In this document: positions 1 through 14,245 of the stretch, piece after piece
How positions within the stretch are numbered: position 1 is the first letter of the stretch
How the letters are laid out: the number at the start of each line of letters is the position of its first letter
NCBI RefSeq assembly: GCF_023343835.1
Contig: NC_064438.1
Span: 14,551,077 to 14,615,076, forward strand
DNA length: 64,000 bases
Origin: Lagopus muta
Lineage: Eukaryota > Chordata > Aves > Galliformes > Phasianidae
Direction of reading: 5' to 3'
Notes under the pieces: model-generated
Seen by the model: the letters and a program-made list of their open reading frames with translations, nothing else
What the model was told of the DNA's origin: nothing
Database searches by the model: none
Program-made: the position numbers and the translations under genes

Positions 1-515
1 CTCTCACAGTAAAGAATTTCTTCCTAATATCTAGTCTAAAGCTACCCTCTTCCAGTTTAAAACTGTTTCCCCTTGTCTATGTTGCTACATGTCCTTTAAA
101 AAGTCCCTCCCTGGCTTTCTTGTAGGCCCCTTTCAAGTACTGAAAGGCCACCGTAAGGTCCCCCCAGAGCCTTGTCTTCTCCAGGCTAAGAAGCCCCAGC
201 TCTCTCACCCTGTCCTCATAGAGGAGGTACTCCACCCTCTGACCATCCTCATGGCCCTTCCCTGGACCCACTCCAACAGCTCCATGTCCTTCTTGTGTTG
301 GGGGCCTCAGAACTGGGCACAGTACTCCAGGCTGAGCTTCAGGAGAGCAGAGTAGAGGGGCAGCATCACCTCCCTCAACCTACCTGCTGGTCACACTTCT
401 CTCAATGGAGAGGATATGGCTGGCCTTCTGCACTGCAAGAGCACATTGCTGGCTTACGCCAAATCTTTCATCAACTGACACTTAAATTTCTCTCCTCAGG
501 GTTGCTCTCTAGCCA
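1..515 (-). repeat. CR1 LINE fragment, minus strand, cut by window start
   Basis: The plus strand reads as the antisense of the avian CR1 3' half: phrases equivalent to 'cagtactccaggctgag', 'ccatgtccttcttgtgttgg' and 'cttctccaggctaagaagcc' occur in the CR1 order. The element is therefore inserted on the minus strand and runs off the left edge of the window. It is decayed and no intact reverse transcriptase frame remains; the open frames here are shadows. It lies in BRSK2 intron 1. The family call rests on recognition of the CR1 consensus and the right boundary is approximate. Confidence 0.88.
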
Positions 516-879
516 TTCTCCACTTGAACACTTTCTAAAGGAATGAACACAATTTCTTCTGTTCCACTTAAATTCAATTTCAACTTAATTTCCAAAAGCA
601 CTGAAGAAATGAAGAAGTTGTATGGTGGTTTACTTTTTTTAAAACGGGATATTTATCAGCAATGATTTTAATATATAAACAGATTTAGTCAAAATGAATA
701 GGTTAACACCACCGATACATTTCAAAATATGCATTTTAAATGAAGTAAGTCTGATATAATCACATGTGCTTCTTTGAAAATACCTGTGTTGGTCCTCAGA
801 AGCAGTGAATTTGATTCCTGTAAGTTCTTTGCGATACCAGGCAAAGTGCAATTAGAAACGTCAGTAATCATATACAGGA

Positions 880-1105
880 GAAACTTAACTCACCCAGCTG
901 GTGATGAGGGTCTCCGGCTACAGCACACTCCTCCTCAGAAAGTAGCCTTCACCCAGAAGATGCTCACAGGAGAGCTGGATCCTGGGTGCCCTCCCTGGGC
1001 CCACCCCTTCCAATCAGGTGGGAAGCACAGGTAAATTGCTTGCCCCTGTGCTTCCTGGGCCAGCCACCCCCTTCACCAGATGCTCAATCATCAGTTCTAG
1101 CTGTG
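880..1105 (-). repeat. Copy A of a dispersed repeat with a splice-donor-like end
   Basis: Read on the minus strand, this segment contains 'GATTGAGCATCTGGTGAAGG', then 'GGAAGGGGTGGGCCCAGG' and 'GGATCCAG', and ends in 'GCCGGAGACCC...GGTGAGTTAAG'. The same blocks in the same order occur at 13925-14245 (minus) and 17275-17560 (plus). This copy is the most diverged. The family is unknown to me; an LTR or other retroelement is possible, but no LTR ends or target duplications were found. Confidence 0.5.
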
Positions 1106-1410
1106 ACACAAGAGTTCCCCTACGATACCCTGTAAGAAAACTGTCTTCTAGGTAAGGGCGTTCATGGGAATTATGTCAAACTATGCAGGAAAACTACATT
1201 TTCAGAGTTAGCACTTGCAAACATTTATACCAGAAGTGTTTGCAATGCCATCCAAGCGGAGCATGATTCTCTTACACAACATATCCAGCAGACTACACTC
1301 AAGAGTACAAATAAAATCTTTGAGTATTGACCAAGCACAGCCAATCTGAAAGCAAGGTAAAGAGACATAACGAAAGGAGATGAAAATAGGTGTTTGCAAA
1401 CAAACAAACC

Positions 1411-1433
1411 AAAAAAAAAAAAAAAAAAAAAAA
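1411..1433. repeat. Poly(A) tract
   Basis: An uninterrupted run of 23 A in an A/C-rich stretch (about 1400-1460). It is low complexity, and the minus-strand phenylalanine-rich open frames over it are artefacts of this tract. Confidence 0.9.
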
Positions 1434-4400
1434 CCCCAAAAAAACCCACAAACCAAAAAACTGCAACAAAAGATTTTCAAGAGATCACTCTACACTTACA
1501 GACACTGCAGATAAAGACTGTTGAAGTTCATTATGAATAGCATTTACATTCACATTACTACATCTGCTATGGATATTTTGTAGAAAAAACAGTACTGTTT
1601 ATGCATGACCTGAGCAGCCCAACACTATTATCATATAAGACTGTTAAACATTCCAGGTTTGTTTACAATAAAAACAAAACCAGAAAATTTCTTTGGGATG
1701 CTTCTTAACAGAACAATCCATGACAAAAATTCCTTTACCTTTACCTATTTATCATGGGCTTGATGAGCTTCCTACTTAAGTTAGCACAACTGAACCAACT
1801 GACTTCACGGGGAAGTTAACACTTCACAGCATTTGAAGAACATCACTGCCTAAGCATCCAATTGTGTGTCTACCTTGATTCCACCACTATGGAAATCCAC
1901 CTCCAGGCTTCAATCTGTTCTCATTTGGACTGTTCTCTATACACGTGGTAGGTTTTTCATGAACCAGTACTTCAGAAGGCATTAATTCCAAATTTCTCAC
2001 TTCTTTTCAAACCCAGTAAGCTTTCATCACCTACGTTTGTTACATATTACCTACCTACTAATTTTGAAAGGAATATCAACATTTATTGCTGCCATTACAA
2101 TTATTATTTAACTCTATAAAGCATATAATATTAAAGACTCTAAAATAAAATGTATGGAGTAAATTTGTGGTATACTAAAAAAAATATCACAGTGAATCCA
2201 AAACATTCACCAGCTGCTCCATTGCAATTCATAAAAGCAATCTTAAGGATTCATTCAAAATACTACAATTGTTCATCACAGCTTTTCTAGGAAGAAAAAT
2301 TTTTCCACTCTTAATAAATTTACCTCTAAACATTTTTCATTTCTCCAAACTCTTACTATTCTAAGATAGTTATTCCCACTACAGTGAGACCAGGACAGTG
2401 ACAGAAAGCAAAAAAAAGCACTTGAATAGCACAAGAACTCTATTTGAAAAATCACTGCTTCTGTATTTCTGCTGATGTCTGAAATGTTGATATATAAATA
2501 ATCACCTAGTCCTACTCACTTGACAGTGTATCTGAATTCTAACAACTCCTGGATGAGAAAGCTTACTGTGCTCTACAAATGAAAACAAACCTTCAGAGCC
2601 TACTCCTGTTTCAATAAGCCCATGATAGTTTTGCTACTTATACCAGGATAAAAGATTGATGGCATGCCTCCACAAAGCTCATAGAAGGTCAGAGGTTCAT
2701 AAATGTTTTCACTGTAGCAAACAGGGAGGAGTCTGCATGGAAAAAAAAGTGCAAGTCAGAAAAGGGAAGTTTGGACTTCCAAGTCTGGACACAAGGCACA
2801 ACTCTCAAGGTAATACCAGTATTATTTCAATCATAAATGCAGGAAAGCAGTACTTTCAAACAATGAGACCTAAGGTACCTGAAGTTAAGAGCTACTAAAT
2901 CTCTGAAAATTCATAATCATTACTGGAAAATCCATTAAGCCTAAGTAACTATTACTTAATCTTCCTGGCAAAACTTCACTAACAGATTTTAAAACTTTTA
3001 ATGCCCCCAGTACTGCATGCAGTGCTGTATTTCTAGCAACACTACTATTTCTAGTATTGCTGTTAATTAATCAATCAAGTCCTCACAGGCTATCATGAAA
3101 ATGGGGTGCAGATTTACCATTTTGAAAGTGATTCTCATAAGGAAAGCAGAAACATAGATGAGAACATGAACAGAATACGCACTTTAAGAAAAGGCTATGG
3201 AGAGAACCACAATGACTACACATCAATAACCATATATTCATCTTGATAACTAAACTGAATAACACAGAACTATTTTAGAATTCCCTCCGTATCTAACAAA
3301 CGGGACAAAAATATATTTACAGTAGTATGGACAAAAAGGATACACTTTGTTTAGCCAGATACAGAAAAAAAATAAAGACAACACAAAACAGGCTTCTGAA
3401 ATCACTGTCTACAAAACATTCTTCCGATAGGTTTGAACCTTTCAATGGCAACCAAGTCTGACACACACAAAAAAATAAACTTCAGTTTCTGAGGATGTCA
3501 CAGAAACAGGTGGTTAAGGCTGCAAAGAGACATCCTGCTCAAGGCCTTGCTGAATAAAAGACTACTGAATTTGCTGAGACTCAAACGTAATGATCTCTCT
3601 TATATAACTGAACAGCATACTGCTAAACACCTTGCTGATGGCTCACACAGACAAGACATACATAGAAGAAATGGCTGTAAGTCACATAGCATACAACACA
3701 GAAAAAAGACCCCTACATTTTGTCAAAGGTCAAAGTGACATGAGTTTCAGCAGTATTCTTTGTTCTGAAATGAATGAAAGGCATAAAACAATAAGGATCA
3801 GCAACATTAGTTTTTTTCACAAAGATTATCTTAAAGTGAATAGGGTAACAATCATGTAGACTTGGTCTCTTATTACTTGTAGACAGAACAGTGTTTTGGA
3901 AATTGACTGCGCATTGACTTGGTGCCATAGCAAACTACGATGCCAAAGTTCATAAAGCAATATCAAATGAAAATACAAGAAAATACTGGAATTCTGCAGT
4001 CCTTCACAAGAAATAATACTTGAGTCCCTCACCTCTGACAATAGTGAATATTTACTAACGGCTGCAATCCAGACACTCTTCAAAGAGTTTTGAGGGTGAA
4101 ATGGGATTAACGGGAAGAAAGAAAACGCGCAAGCCAAAATACCAGTGGAACAAAAATCAGTAAGAGGAATATACAAAATACAAAATGAATGGCAAGTGGA
4201 AAAAAATGTCTGAGTTAGGAAAACTAAAACAGTATTTCATGTTTAAGTGTGATTGGGGTTTCTTAAGGTGCACTGTTTCCACGTGTGTTACTGTAACGTG
4301 ACACACATCCTTTTCCTCATTACTGTTAATTACAATGGAAACCTCCTATAATTAACTGTAAAAAAAACTTACATAAAAAACTGTAAAATAACTTACATAA

Positions 4401-6844
4401 ACCAACCTTTCCCCTCATATCACATAAATAGAAATAATCTTTTGCACTAATACTTCTGCAAAATAAGGTGTTTGCAGTATAATAATTCAAATTACACTGC
4501 TGCTTCTATTCCAACAAAACCATTCATCCAGCTGCAAAAAAAAAAACAACAAGGGAGACATTCAGCATTTAACTTATTACAAAAGCAAGCAGGCCAGCGA
4601 AGACCATCTAATGCCAATACTCGCGTTATAAGTTCTTATGCTACGTTATTCAAAACAATTTCCCATATCTTCTCTCTACCATTTCCGCTACCAGCAAAGG
4701 CATAAGCACATACATCTTTCAGCTCTGTCTCACGCAGTCCTTTTCTGACTTCTCCAAATAAGAGGTCTTCATCCTCTGTTTGTAGCATCAGTCACCCTCG
4801 GCAAGCTTGAGACACCAGCACAGAATGCTACTCAAGACAAATTTTGTGCATCTTATTTTGAATTCCAATTAACACTTGAAACAACAGTTGTTACCCACCT
4901 ATTTGAATTAAAGGTCTTTCCACGTCAATCTGCCTAACCACAGACAGATGTCATTAGGTTCCACTAATGTCAGAGATGCAGCATCTGAACCTCATTGCAG
5001 AGACCAGTAAGCTGCTGGTGATAAACATTTTTCTCAGCTATTAAGATAATAATCAGCGAGAACTTCATGGAGAGCAGGCTAGTTATAATTCTGTTTACCA
5101 TCACATTACCCTTCTGCAGCACCCTAAGTCTGCCTTGAACTGCAAACCCATGCTCCACTCCAAAAAACTATTCTTTTGATCTAAGTAAAAGATGGTTAAT
5201 TAACAGATTCACATAATATTAATATACCTGGGAGCAAAGCTAAAGCTTGCATATCTGAAATAATCAGTATATTACAGAAAATGAAATGATGAGTACAAAC
5301 ATCACTGCAAAATAGGTAAGATTTAGCAACACAACTTAGACTTTCTTTCCACTGACCATTACATTTTGCAAAATTTTTCTCTTTCCATCCCACAGACAAA
5401 AATAAATATGTATTCCAAGCTATTACCTCCTAGTCTTCCAAGCTTTAAAGTCAAGCTTTAAGGGAATAATTACAATCACTGTTTTTCTTGAGCTATATGC
5501 CACTGCAACCCAAATTCAAAGTTCCACACCATGACGACACAGTATGGTGAATGAGGCCCTCATACTGCGCTTGTTGTCATCTCTCTGAAATGCTGCAGGT
5601 TGCTTGCTTACCCTTCAAAACAAGCAGGATGAGGACCAGCTACATAGCACACACTGTTCATGGCATTCTGCATGCTAGCAAATGTGATTAGCACAGAAAA
5701 CGCGAGAAGACCAGAAGGCATCTTTCCATATTCAGCCATGTATGTTTAACACTGAGCTAGATTTCACCTCAGTGCATTATTATGTTGATCGACAGTAGGT
5801 ATGGCAAGGAAGACATAGGCTGACATCAGCTACTTTTAAGCTTTTCTCTTCTTCCCCTCCCTCATTTACCACCTCCAGCTTCTATGACACCGTGCATTGT
5901 GCATTTATGTGCACTCATGTGCACAGGCAGCAGAGACTTATCTATTAAGATCAGTTATGTGGTAAAACTGCAAAAGGAAACTTTCACCCTTGTCCAGGTG
6001 GTTGAGAAACTGCAGAGGCCAACAGCAGCTTCTAAACGCATGCTCTCCTCCCTCCACCCCCACGTCTCTAATCACTTAGGAGGAAGATAGGAAGATTAGC
6101 AGAGAGGAAAAAAAATAACCAAAGCTGCAGATAACCCTTTAGGACCACAACGTCAGGCTACGAGATCTGGAGCGAAAGGTTAATGCGGTAGTATTTTCAG
6201 GAATCAGACAATTGTGTTTTACATGAGAGGGAGGGGTACTGAGAGGGTGAGAAAAAGAAAAGGAAGTGGTGATGAAGACAAAAATGAATTTGTCATCCAC
6301 AGCTGGATCTTTGATCACCTGGAGTACCCAGGAAAAAAAAGATTACCGAAAGAAATAGGATAGTTTTATTACCAACATACTGCATTTTTTTGGTGGAGTA
6401 TTTTCATCACCAGAGCAGATTTTAGTAAGGATACAGCTGCACAAGTAAGGGCTTATTGAGCCATGCAAAGAATAAATAAAGGTGATACCCAAAACACTGA
6501 CAGATAGCTACCTTTAGCAGCTGATGTAATGAAAAGGATTAAAAAATATAAATATAAATAAAAGTCACTTTCACTGGAAGACAATGTCATCCCCATCCCT
6601 GTCTCTGAACGGTTGCTATGGGGTTGTGAAGAGGAGGGGAAAGATGGGGGGGGTTATAATCAATCATCTCAGAAGAGCATTGCTTCTTACAGAGAAAGAT
6701 CTGGATTTTGACTGTGTCCCTAAGAAAATTGCGGACTGCAGAGCTGCTGCCACGCAGGGCAATGAGGAAGCAGGCAGAGCAGAGGCAGCAGCTGGGGATG
6801 GAAACGCCTATTAAAATCTTTAGACAACAGATGGGCAAAGCTCG

Positions 6845-6930
6845 GCTGGTTTAAAAAAAAAAAGAAAAAAGAAAAAACAACACACACGCACACACAAAAC
6901 CAAAAACAACAAAAAAAAACCACCCCACCA
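6845..6930. repeat. A-rich / CA-rich low-complexity tract
   Basis: Runs of A are interrupted by G and by a short CA-repeat part ('cacacacgcacacacaaaac'). It is low complexity inside BRSK2 intron 1 with no coding content. Confidence 0.8.
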
Positions 6931-6989
6931 CAATGCATCATGTTTTATTGTCCCACCGTAATGAACAACACTTAATACCCACATGCCCA

Positions 6990-7400
6990 AAGAAGCCCCC
7001 TATTACTAATTTCCCCTTTCCCTGAATTATCATCTCAAGACTCAATTCACTTTGAGGGGAGGGGGTCTCCCCAGTCCAGTGAATTTGCCAGATCCCATTG
7101 CTTATTGCACCTGTTACTACAAAAAATGAAATAAAATAAAAAAAGGAATAGCCATTTGGGCTTCTTTTAGAGGTTTTCCTTCCAATTAAGGATCCCCTGC
7201 CCTTGAAGTGAATATGCTATCTAAGCAAGCAACAGCAAGTCCAGATCTTTAACGCATTTAGAGGATCTAATTATGTCATGTAGGGCAGAAGCACCTGCTC
7301 TCCGCTAATTCCCTCCACTCTGTTTCCTCTTTTTAATATTTCTTACCATTGTTCCATTCAAACAGATCTGCTGGGGGTGAGTTCATAAACAAGCTTTAAG
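6990..7400. promoter_or_regulatory. Possible conserved noncoding element in BRSK2 intron 1
   Basis: The stretch is not repeat-like and carries TAATT-type and other homeodomain-like words ('ctaattatgtcatg', 'gctaattccc', 'aaataattaaataac') a little downstream of the first BRSK2 exon. This is the texture of vertebrate intronic enhancers. The call is pattern recognition only, with no comparison made. Confidence 0.25.
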
Positions 7401-8015
7401 AGAAATAATTAAATAACCTCCCCTCCCCCTCATTCTTCCTACAAAAACACAGGATAACCAGAATTCTGCTACTGATCCTCTATTTTTCTTTTATTTCAGA
7501 TGCTACACAAAAAAATCACCAGCTCATCCATCCATATTTGGTAAATGCCCAATGCAGTCAGTGCCACAGATATACTGTATATATTTCCCACCACCAACTG
7601 CACCTTAAGGACTACACCCTTTTCAATCATGATGTCATGAAATACTGCTGGTGACTCCCCCACTACCACCACCACCACCTCCTTGGTACTACAGGCTGTG
7701 AACCTTCCATTTCAATATAATTTGATTAAAAAGAAAAGACTTCTAAGTAGGGCAGAGAAGAAATTGATGTGAAAATCCACCACAAGCATCATCTATTTTT
7801 TCCTCTGCATGCACTCCTTCCGTCACCAGAACACCACCCATAAGAAGGAGTAATGAACATGAAGCATCTTGGTTTTTTTTAAAGAGAAAAAAATAACATG
7901 GATATTAAAAACAAAGAAAAAAAAAAATCCTTTGTGAATATTATCTTCATTAAATCGGCAAACGGGAAAACCTGATCCCTCACATACCCCATCCCCAACA
8001 CCTCACTGGCTGCTA

Positions 8016-8660
<645 letters not shown>

Positions 8661-11600
8661 CGGCAAACACCCAAGTTTATCAGTCTATTGATAAGGCACT
8701 ATTAAATATAATTAAGGAGCGTGTTATTTTAAATCCCAAGCACACACGTTTCTTTCTCATGAATTATACTCCACTATGCAGCTGTACCTCCATGGTACTG
8801 AATAAAGGATGTGACTGTGGCAGGAAGCAGGAAGGGAAAAAAATCTACTTCAGAAAACGAGCTTGAGAAATTCATTAATTCTGTTTGATTCTGAAGGACC
8901 TGTATCTTCAGTGGGTTTTACCCTTTAAAGAGAGCCTTTGGGGAGGAAACAAAAAGAAAAAATAAAATGACAGGGAAAAAAAACAGGGCCCATCCTGTAG
9001 CTATTGAACTCAGTGGCAGACGTGCTTTTGAATTTGATGGCAGCATGCAGACTTTGCATCCTTAGGTGAACAGATCAAAAATGGCACGGCTGCAATTTTC
9101 ATTATATCAAAAAATCAAGGTGTTTAATGGGAATGGGAAAGGATTCTCAGATCCACAGATAATAACATCCATAGGCTCTATACCAGCAGACTAAGGAAAC
9201 CTGCATTGCTTTTGTCCAAGTACTTATACGAATCTTTACATTCCTAAGTGTTTAAGAAGTTTGTTAGGCATAAACCTATGTACTTTCTGGGACTTGGGGC
9301 TATACAACAGTTTCAGACTCCAGGGCTATCAAACTGAAACCAATACCACACGAATTTCCTTTTTACCTTCTCTTCTCTGCACTGTTCCAGATAGCAAACT
9401 GATCGGAATATCCTTTTTGAATTGCAACCAGGAAATGCACAGCAGGGATTCTTCAGTCACAGAGGAAAGCCATGGCAAGCCTGTAAAAGAAGAAGAGAGT
9501 AAAGAGGACAAAACTTGGATGCACCTTATCACTTTATGTTGCTAGTTGAGTGCAAAGACTAGTGACTATTTCAGGGTTGTTTTTTTTTTCTTTCCGAAAA
9601 AAAGGATATATTTTTAAAATACCTGTATCTACATGAATCACCTGATGAAGGAAATTAGAATAACACCAGAAATTTGCTTTGTACCTGTAACACAGGCACC
9701 ACAACTCCACCCAACAGGTTGCAGAACATTAACGGGATGAGGAGATGAGAGAGAGCCAGGCCAGCAGCGTGAAATTTTAGACCAACTCCAGGTTGTCCTT
9801 GTGTCTCCCTCAGGAAACAAAAACCCCAATGCTTGTTTTGGCCTTCCTCTGCATTGCTTTTTATGGTTCACCTTTAATTACTTCCAGAGCATGCTGTTAC
9901 CTGCCAGCAAACCAGTGGTGCCCCCAGCGCTCTGCTCCTCCTCAGACTTCTCTCACCCTGTGGGGCTGCCTGCTAACAGCTGCTCCTCCTCTGAGAGGAC
10001 TGGCTCCACCATCACCAACGGTACCTCCCAGCACTTCACAGGCATTTACTCTCCTCCTCTCCCCATCTCACTTTTGCTAAACTACACATTTTTATTTCTC
10101 CAATCTTTCCCAGTGCTGGGATGGCATTTCCCTGTGTCTGGCACAGTGTGAAGCCACGAGGCTGAGAGGAGAGGGTGCAACAAGCCCTCCGAGAGCCTGC
10201 GGCAATATGGCGACTGTTCGATCCTGCTCTTCCCGCCAAAAGCGCTGAGGCAAAGACACTGCATTGCATCCCCCTCCAGAGCAGCTGTGAAGGCTGCAGG
10301 CAAAACGCTTTCAGAGGCTGGAAGCACGAGGCTCAGAAACATCAGGAGATCTTCAACAGGGCAACCAGGTGTCAAGAACACATCTCTGGAACTCTTCCCA
10401 CATGTGTTGTGTAGCAAAGGCTTTCCTTCGCCTGGCCAGGGTATTGTGAGGTGAGGCATCGCGGTGTGAAGGAGCAGGCTCCTGGCAGGGCTGTCAGTTT
10501 GTCCAAATTGCCAAATTATCCATACAATCATATTAGTAACATGCATTGCCAACTATCTTTCACACACAACAGCTTTTAAAATTTGTATTTTCGAGAGCTT
10601 TTGGTTGGAGATGATGAGGTGTTTGTATGTGGATGAACCATGTCTGGGTGACAATATAAAGAGAAAGATGAGCATTCGGACAGTATTGCCCATAAAAGAC
10701 AACTTGCATACTTTGCAGTTTACTTCCATTGTGTTTTGGGGAAAATAACAGTTCCGTGAATACTACAAATCCCTACTTTCTGCTGCAAATTATATGCCAG
10801 TGTCATGGCTGGAATGAGAGCAAAAATAATTCATTCATATGACCCTGACCGGGAGGTCAGTGAATTTAAAAACAAACAAGAAAATCCAGACCCTTTTGGT
10901 GTAATTTATTTACTTGCTATTTTGATTCCATAAGAGTATTCTGCTGTGTGACCTATTGCAGCAACTTTGATCTTTCATTCTCAAATCTTCTCGAAAAAAA
11001 AAATATTTGGACACCTCTTTCTTCCTTAATAATCAAATGCTGTTTATTTCATCTGTTCATATAGACTAAAATCCCATTTATCTATAACCCCTTGATATGA
11101 AACTCACTCCTTTGAATCTAGGTTATGTCCCCTGGTGTGAATTACTTATACAATAACTCCCTCAATTATTTGAAGCCCTGTTTATCCAAATGTTTTGATG
11201 TTCCCAAAGTATTTTGAATAAACAGGGCTTTGCTGTCGTGGGATGTATCAGATATCTTTTGGGATACATACAGGATGATTTCCCCTGACCTTATTTTGTA
11301 TCATCTTGTGCTTAAACGTACAAGCAGTGTAAACTTAAGTGTATAGTGTATGGGCACCATCTTCAGTACTTTTATTTCTGTTCCCATTCACGATTTTTAT
11401 TTAGTCCTCATTAAAGGCGCATACCCCAGAAATTCTGCTCAGGAAGAACTCCACACAGATTCAAGTAAATTTTTTCTCTTGACTAAAAAGAGTGAATATT
11501 AACAATAAAAAAGACCTAGAATTTCGGTTTTTTGTTTTGTTTTGCATTTTTCAAACACCCCCATTTACACTAGCTTATGCCTTCGCAAAGTCCTCATGTT

Positions 11601-12449
11601 CTTCTGTTGTTGTTGTTTGCCACTACCTTTCTCATAAGAGCCATGAGAATCTTAAGGGTGAAGATCATGAAAAGATGCAAGAATTGGAGAAAAAAAACAG
11701 GCTCATAAGGACATTATATACTATTTTTCAATTGTTCATTTTAATGTATTCTTGGAGTTACTAAAGTAATTGCCCAAATTCCAAGAAAAAGCACCAATAA
11801 TTTTGCGTAATTAGCGTAGAATGAGTCAATAGTTTTCTCATGGTAAAAAGAATTTAACAAAAATTAAGAGTTTATTTACAATTAGAATACCCTAATTGGT
11901 AATGCCAATGATAAGGGCATATTAAAGAAATGATACAACAATATTCAGTTTTTCCAATGTTAAGATCCGTTTTCATGCTATCAATATATTCCACCCACAG
12001 ATCTACGGACATACAATACCTCTGATAAATGGCATTCAGAATACAATATTTTGCAAACTCACATCACTGCACAGGTACATCATCAAATTGAGCCAGGTAC
12101 TCGTACAGCCTTTAAGCATCAATGCTGTTGACAAACTGTAATACCTATATGAAGAATAATTATATAAATCAGCCATATCTCCAAAGAAACAGCCTAAAAT
12201 TGAGAAATAGTTTCCTTCAGAGGTGGGTAGCCAATCAGCATCTTCCTAAGAAGCCTAAATAGCCTCTAAGAAAAGAAAGGGATTTCAGTAGTGCAAGTAG
12301 ATGTTTTAAATTTTTACAATACTCTCACATTTCAGGCATGTTCCAGTATGTATTATGTACTGGAGAACTTAAACTACCTAGCACTGGTTGTTGAAAGACA
12401 GTGCTTCTGCAAAGATTCCATCTTCAACAGCTCCTACATTAGTCCATTG
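8661..12449. other. Intergenic, BRSK2-TOLLIP interval: no gene recognised
   Basis: AT-rich unique-looking sequence. Close to the BRSK2 leader, near 8655-8720, are paired ATCAAT/ATTGAT words and TATAATTAAGG, which could be promoter-proximal homeodomain or Onecut sites. A CpG-denser patch at about 10150-10460 is described separately. The 156-codon minus-strand open frame at 10082-10552 has no recognisable domain and is not called. Confidence 0.5.
10150..10460. promoter_or_regulatory. Isolated CpG-rich patch with YY1-like and E2F-like sites
   Basis: In an AT-rich intergenic background this patch has about a dozen CpGs. It includes AATATGGCG (10204-10212, YY1-like) and TTCCCGCCAAAA (10230-10241, a close E2F-type match). 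It could be the promoter of a noncoding transcript or a distal element; no exon or gene is assigned. Motif matches of this length occur by chance, so confidence is low. Confidence 0.3.
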
Positions 12450-12506
12450 CGGTTGAACTTGATCTTTGAGGTCTTTTCCAACCTGAGAAATTCTGTGATT
12501 CTATGA
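12450..12506 (+). repeat. CR1 LINE 3' end
   Basis: The sequence 'ggttgaacttgatctttgag' followed by 'gtcttttccaacctgag' and 'attctgtgattctatga' is the standard avian CR1 3' terminus. Only the last 50-60 bases are recognisable, as is usual for strongly 5'-truncated copies. Confidence 0.9.
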
Positions 12507-13924
12507 TCGTTGTTATATTTATTTTGCATGTAACAGTTTTCAGCAGTCTATATATTCTAGTACATCGTTTCAACTTTCACCCAAGAAACGAAAAAAATGG
12601 AACGTTAGTTCCTTATCTACATATGATCTTTCCTTCGTGCAAGGCTGAGGTAAAAGCATATAAAATGTTTAATAATAAAACAGATAAAAGCATTACTAAG
12701 ACTTTAAAAGGATGCTGGAGAGATAGAGAGGCATTTATATTTAATCTAAGCACTACACACGAGTGACCAATTTTGCCTTTTCTTTACGTAAATAGCAAGC
12801 TATCAACACTTAAGTACTATACCTAACAGCCATTTAATATGTCCTTACCTTTCATTGCCTACAGATTCTTTTCTCAGAAAAGTCCTGCAATTTGGGGGCC
12901 CATCCTCTGCATATTGGCACACTTCAGGCTTTCCTGGGTGACAAATTCAAATTCACTTATTGAGACATTAAACCACTGATAAATGCTCAAGAACTTCAAA
13001 AATAAAGAAAACTGAATGAGACACCAGTTTTAAAAATCCTGGAGTTGCATGGATCAGTTCCAGTTGCAAAGTGACTATTCAGGAAGAAGCCTAGAAACAG
13101 TAGAGCTCAGCGACCAGAGCATTTGGTGCTTAAGGAATAGAAAATAGGTATATGAAAACAAGAACACTTTCTGGCCATTGTTTTGTGCTTTGGAGCAATT
13201 CCATCCATTCAGCTTCCACCATAAAATGTGCATCAGCCTAACTGCAAGCTGATAGACTCTTCTGAGTGACTGTTGAGCAGCTATTGTGAATGCTATATTA
13301 GCACTCTAACAATATGCAGCAAATTTGTATGATGTCAGATACTATGAAAAAAGCAAATTTTCTATAGTTTAAAACATATTTCAGTGAAGCAGTCAATCAG
13401 CCCAGGTTTAGCCAATAGAAAGGCTGAAGATGCATTTCAAGCAGACAGACGCATATGAAATGCATGTTTACATTGCACAGATATATGCTGTGTGTCTACT
13501 TGTCTAGCCACGCAGTTAATAGGCAGACACTCAGAGTACTTGCATGAACGTCGACAACACCAACAGCCTCATCCTACTCCTCTCCATGGCTGGAAGTCCA
13601 GTAAGGGGAATACATATTTGTAAGGACCGCGTAGCTCCCCAGCTCACACACAGCCTCTGAATCCTAATCTCCTCAGTTGCTGGCACCTTAACATACAAGC
13701 CCACCTGGCTGCAACCCTTCTCCAGTTTCAGGTATAGACTATTACACGTGCATCTGGCCAGGATTTTCCAGATCCTAATAGCTGGACCTCCATGCTCACT
13801 CTCCCAGTCTCAAGCTAATCTCATTGGAATTTACATGAGACTGAATTTTAACCTCCAACAGCCTATGATTTGCTACATATAATATACACATGCTACAGTG
13901 ATATGCTATGAATCCATTACATGT
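12507..13924. other. Intergenic: no gene recognised
   Basis: AT-rich sequence without a supported exon. Near 13390-13490 there are octamer-like words ('catatgaaatgcatgtttac') and a CCAAT ('agccaatagaaag'), which may be regulatory. Otherwise nothing is seen. Confidence 0.45.
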
Positions 13925-14245
13925 ATGTAATGCTATAATGACGTGATAATAGCAGGGTAGTAAAGTCTTTGGCTACAGCAAATGAGAACAAGCCCAAATG
14001 CAGCAGCCACAGTTACAAAAATAAAAGAAAAGAGATGCTTACCTTTGAAAGACATCAGGTACACAGGGATCTCCAGCAAGAAATAACCTCACCTCCACCA
14101 CCAACCCTAAAATGAGGTCTGGGAAGGGGTGGATCCTGGCCCACCCCTTCTGGTCACTCAGGTACATTGCATACAGCTGAGATCCCCTGGGTTGGCCCTG
14201 CCTTCCAACCAGGTGCTCAATCACTGCCTCAAGCCATAAGTTAGT
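13925..14245 (-). repeat. Copy B of the dispersed repeat with a splice-donor-like end
   Basis: Minus-strand reading gives 'GATTGAGCACCTGGTTGGAAGG', 'GCAGGGCCAAC', 'TGTATGCAATGTACCTGAG', 'AAGGGGTGGGCCAGGATCC', 'GCTGGAGATCCCTGTGTACC' and then 'CAAAGGTAAGCATC'. The plus-strand copy at 17275-17560 matches block for block, and similarity continues past the donor-like GGTAAG to a shared 'TACCCTGCTAT' word. The longest of the three copies. The segment upstream of GGTAAG is open in one frame (61 codons), and the residues shared with copy C hint at an old coding or transcribed unit. Identity is unknown; a retroelement leader is one possibility. Confidence 0.6.

Noticed and set aside
10082-10552. 156-codon minus-strand frame
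   Set aside because: No domain, no clear splice sites and mixed composition; the CpG patch itself is more notable than the frame.
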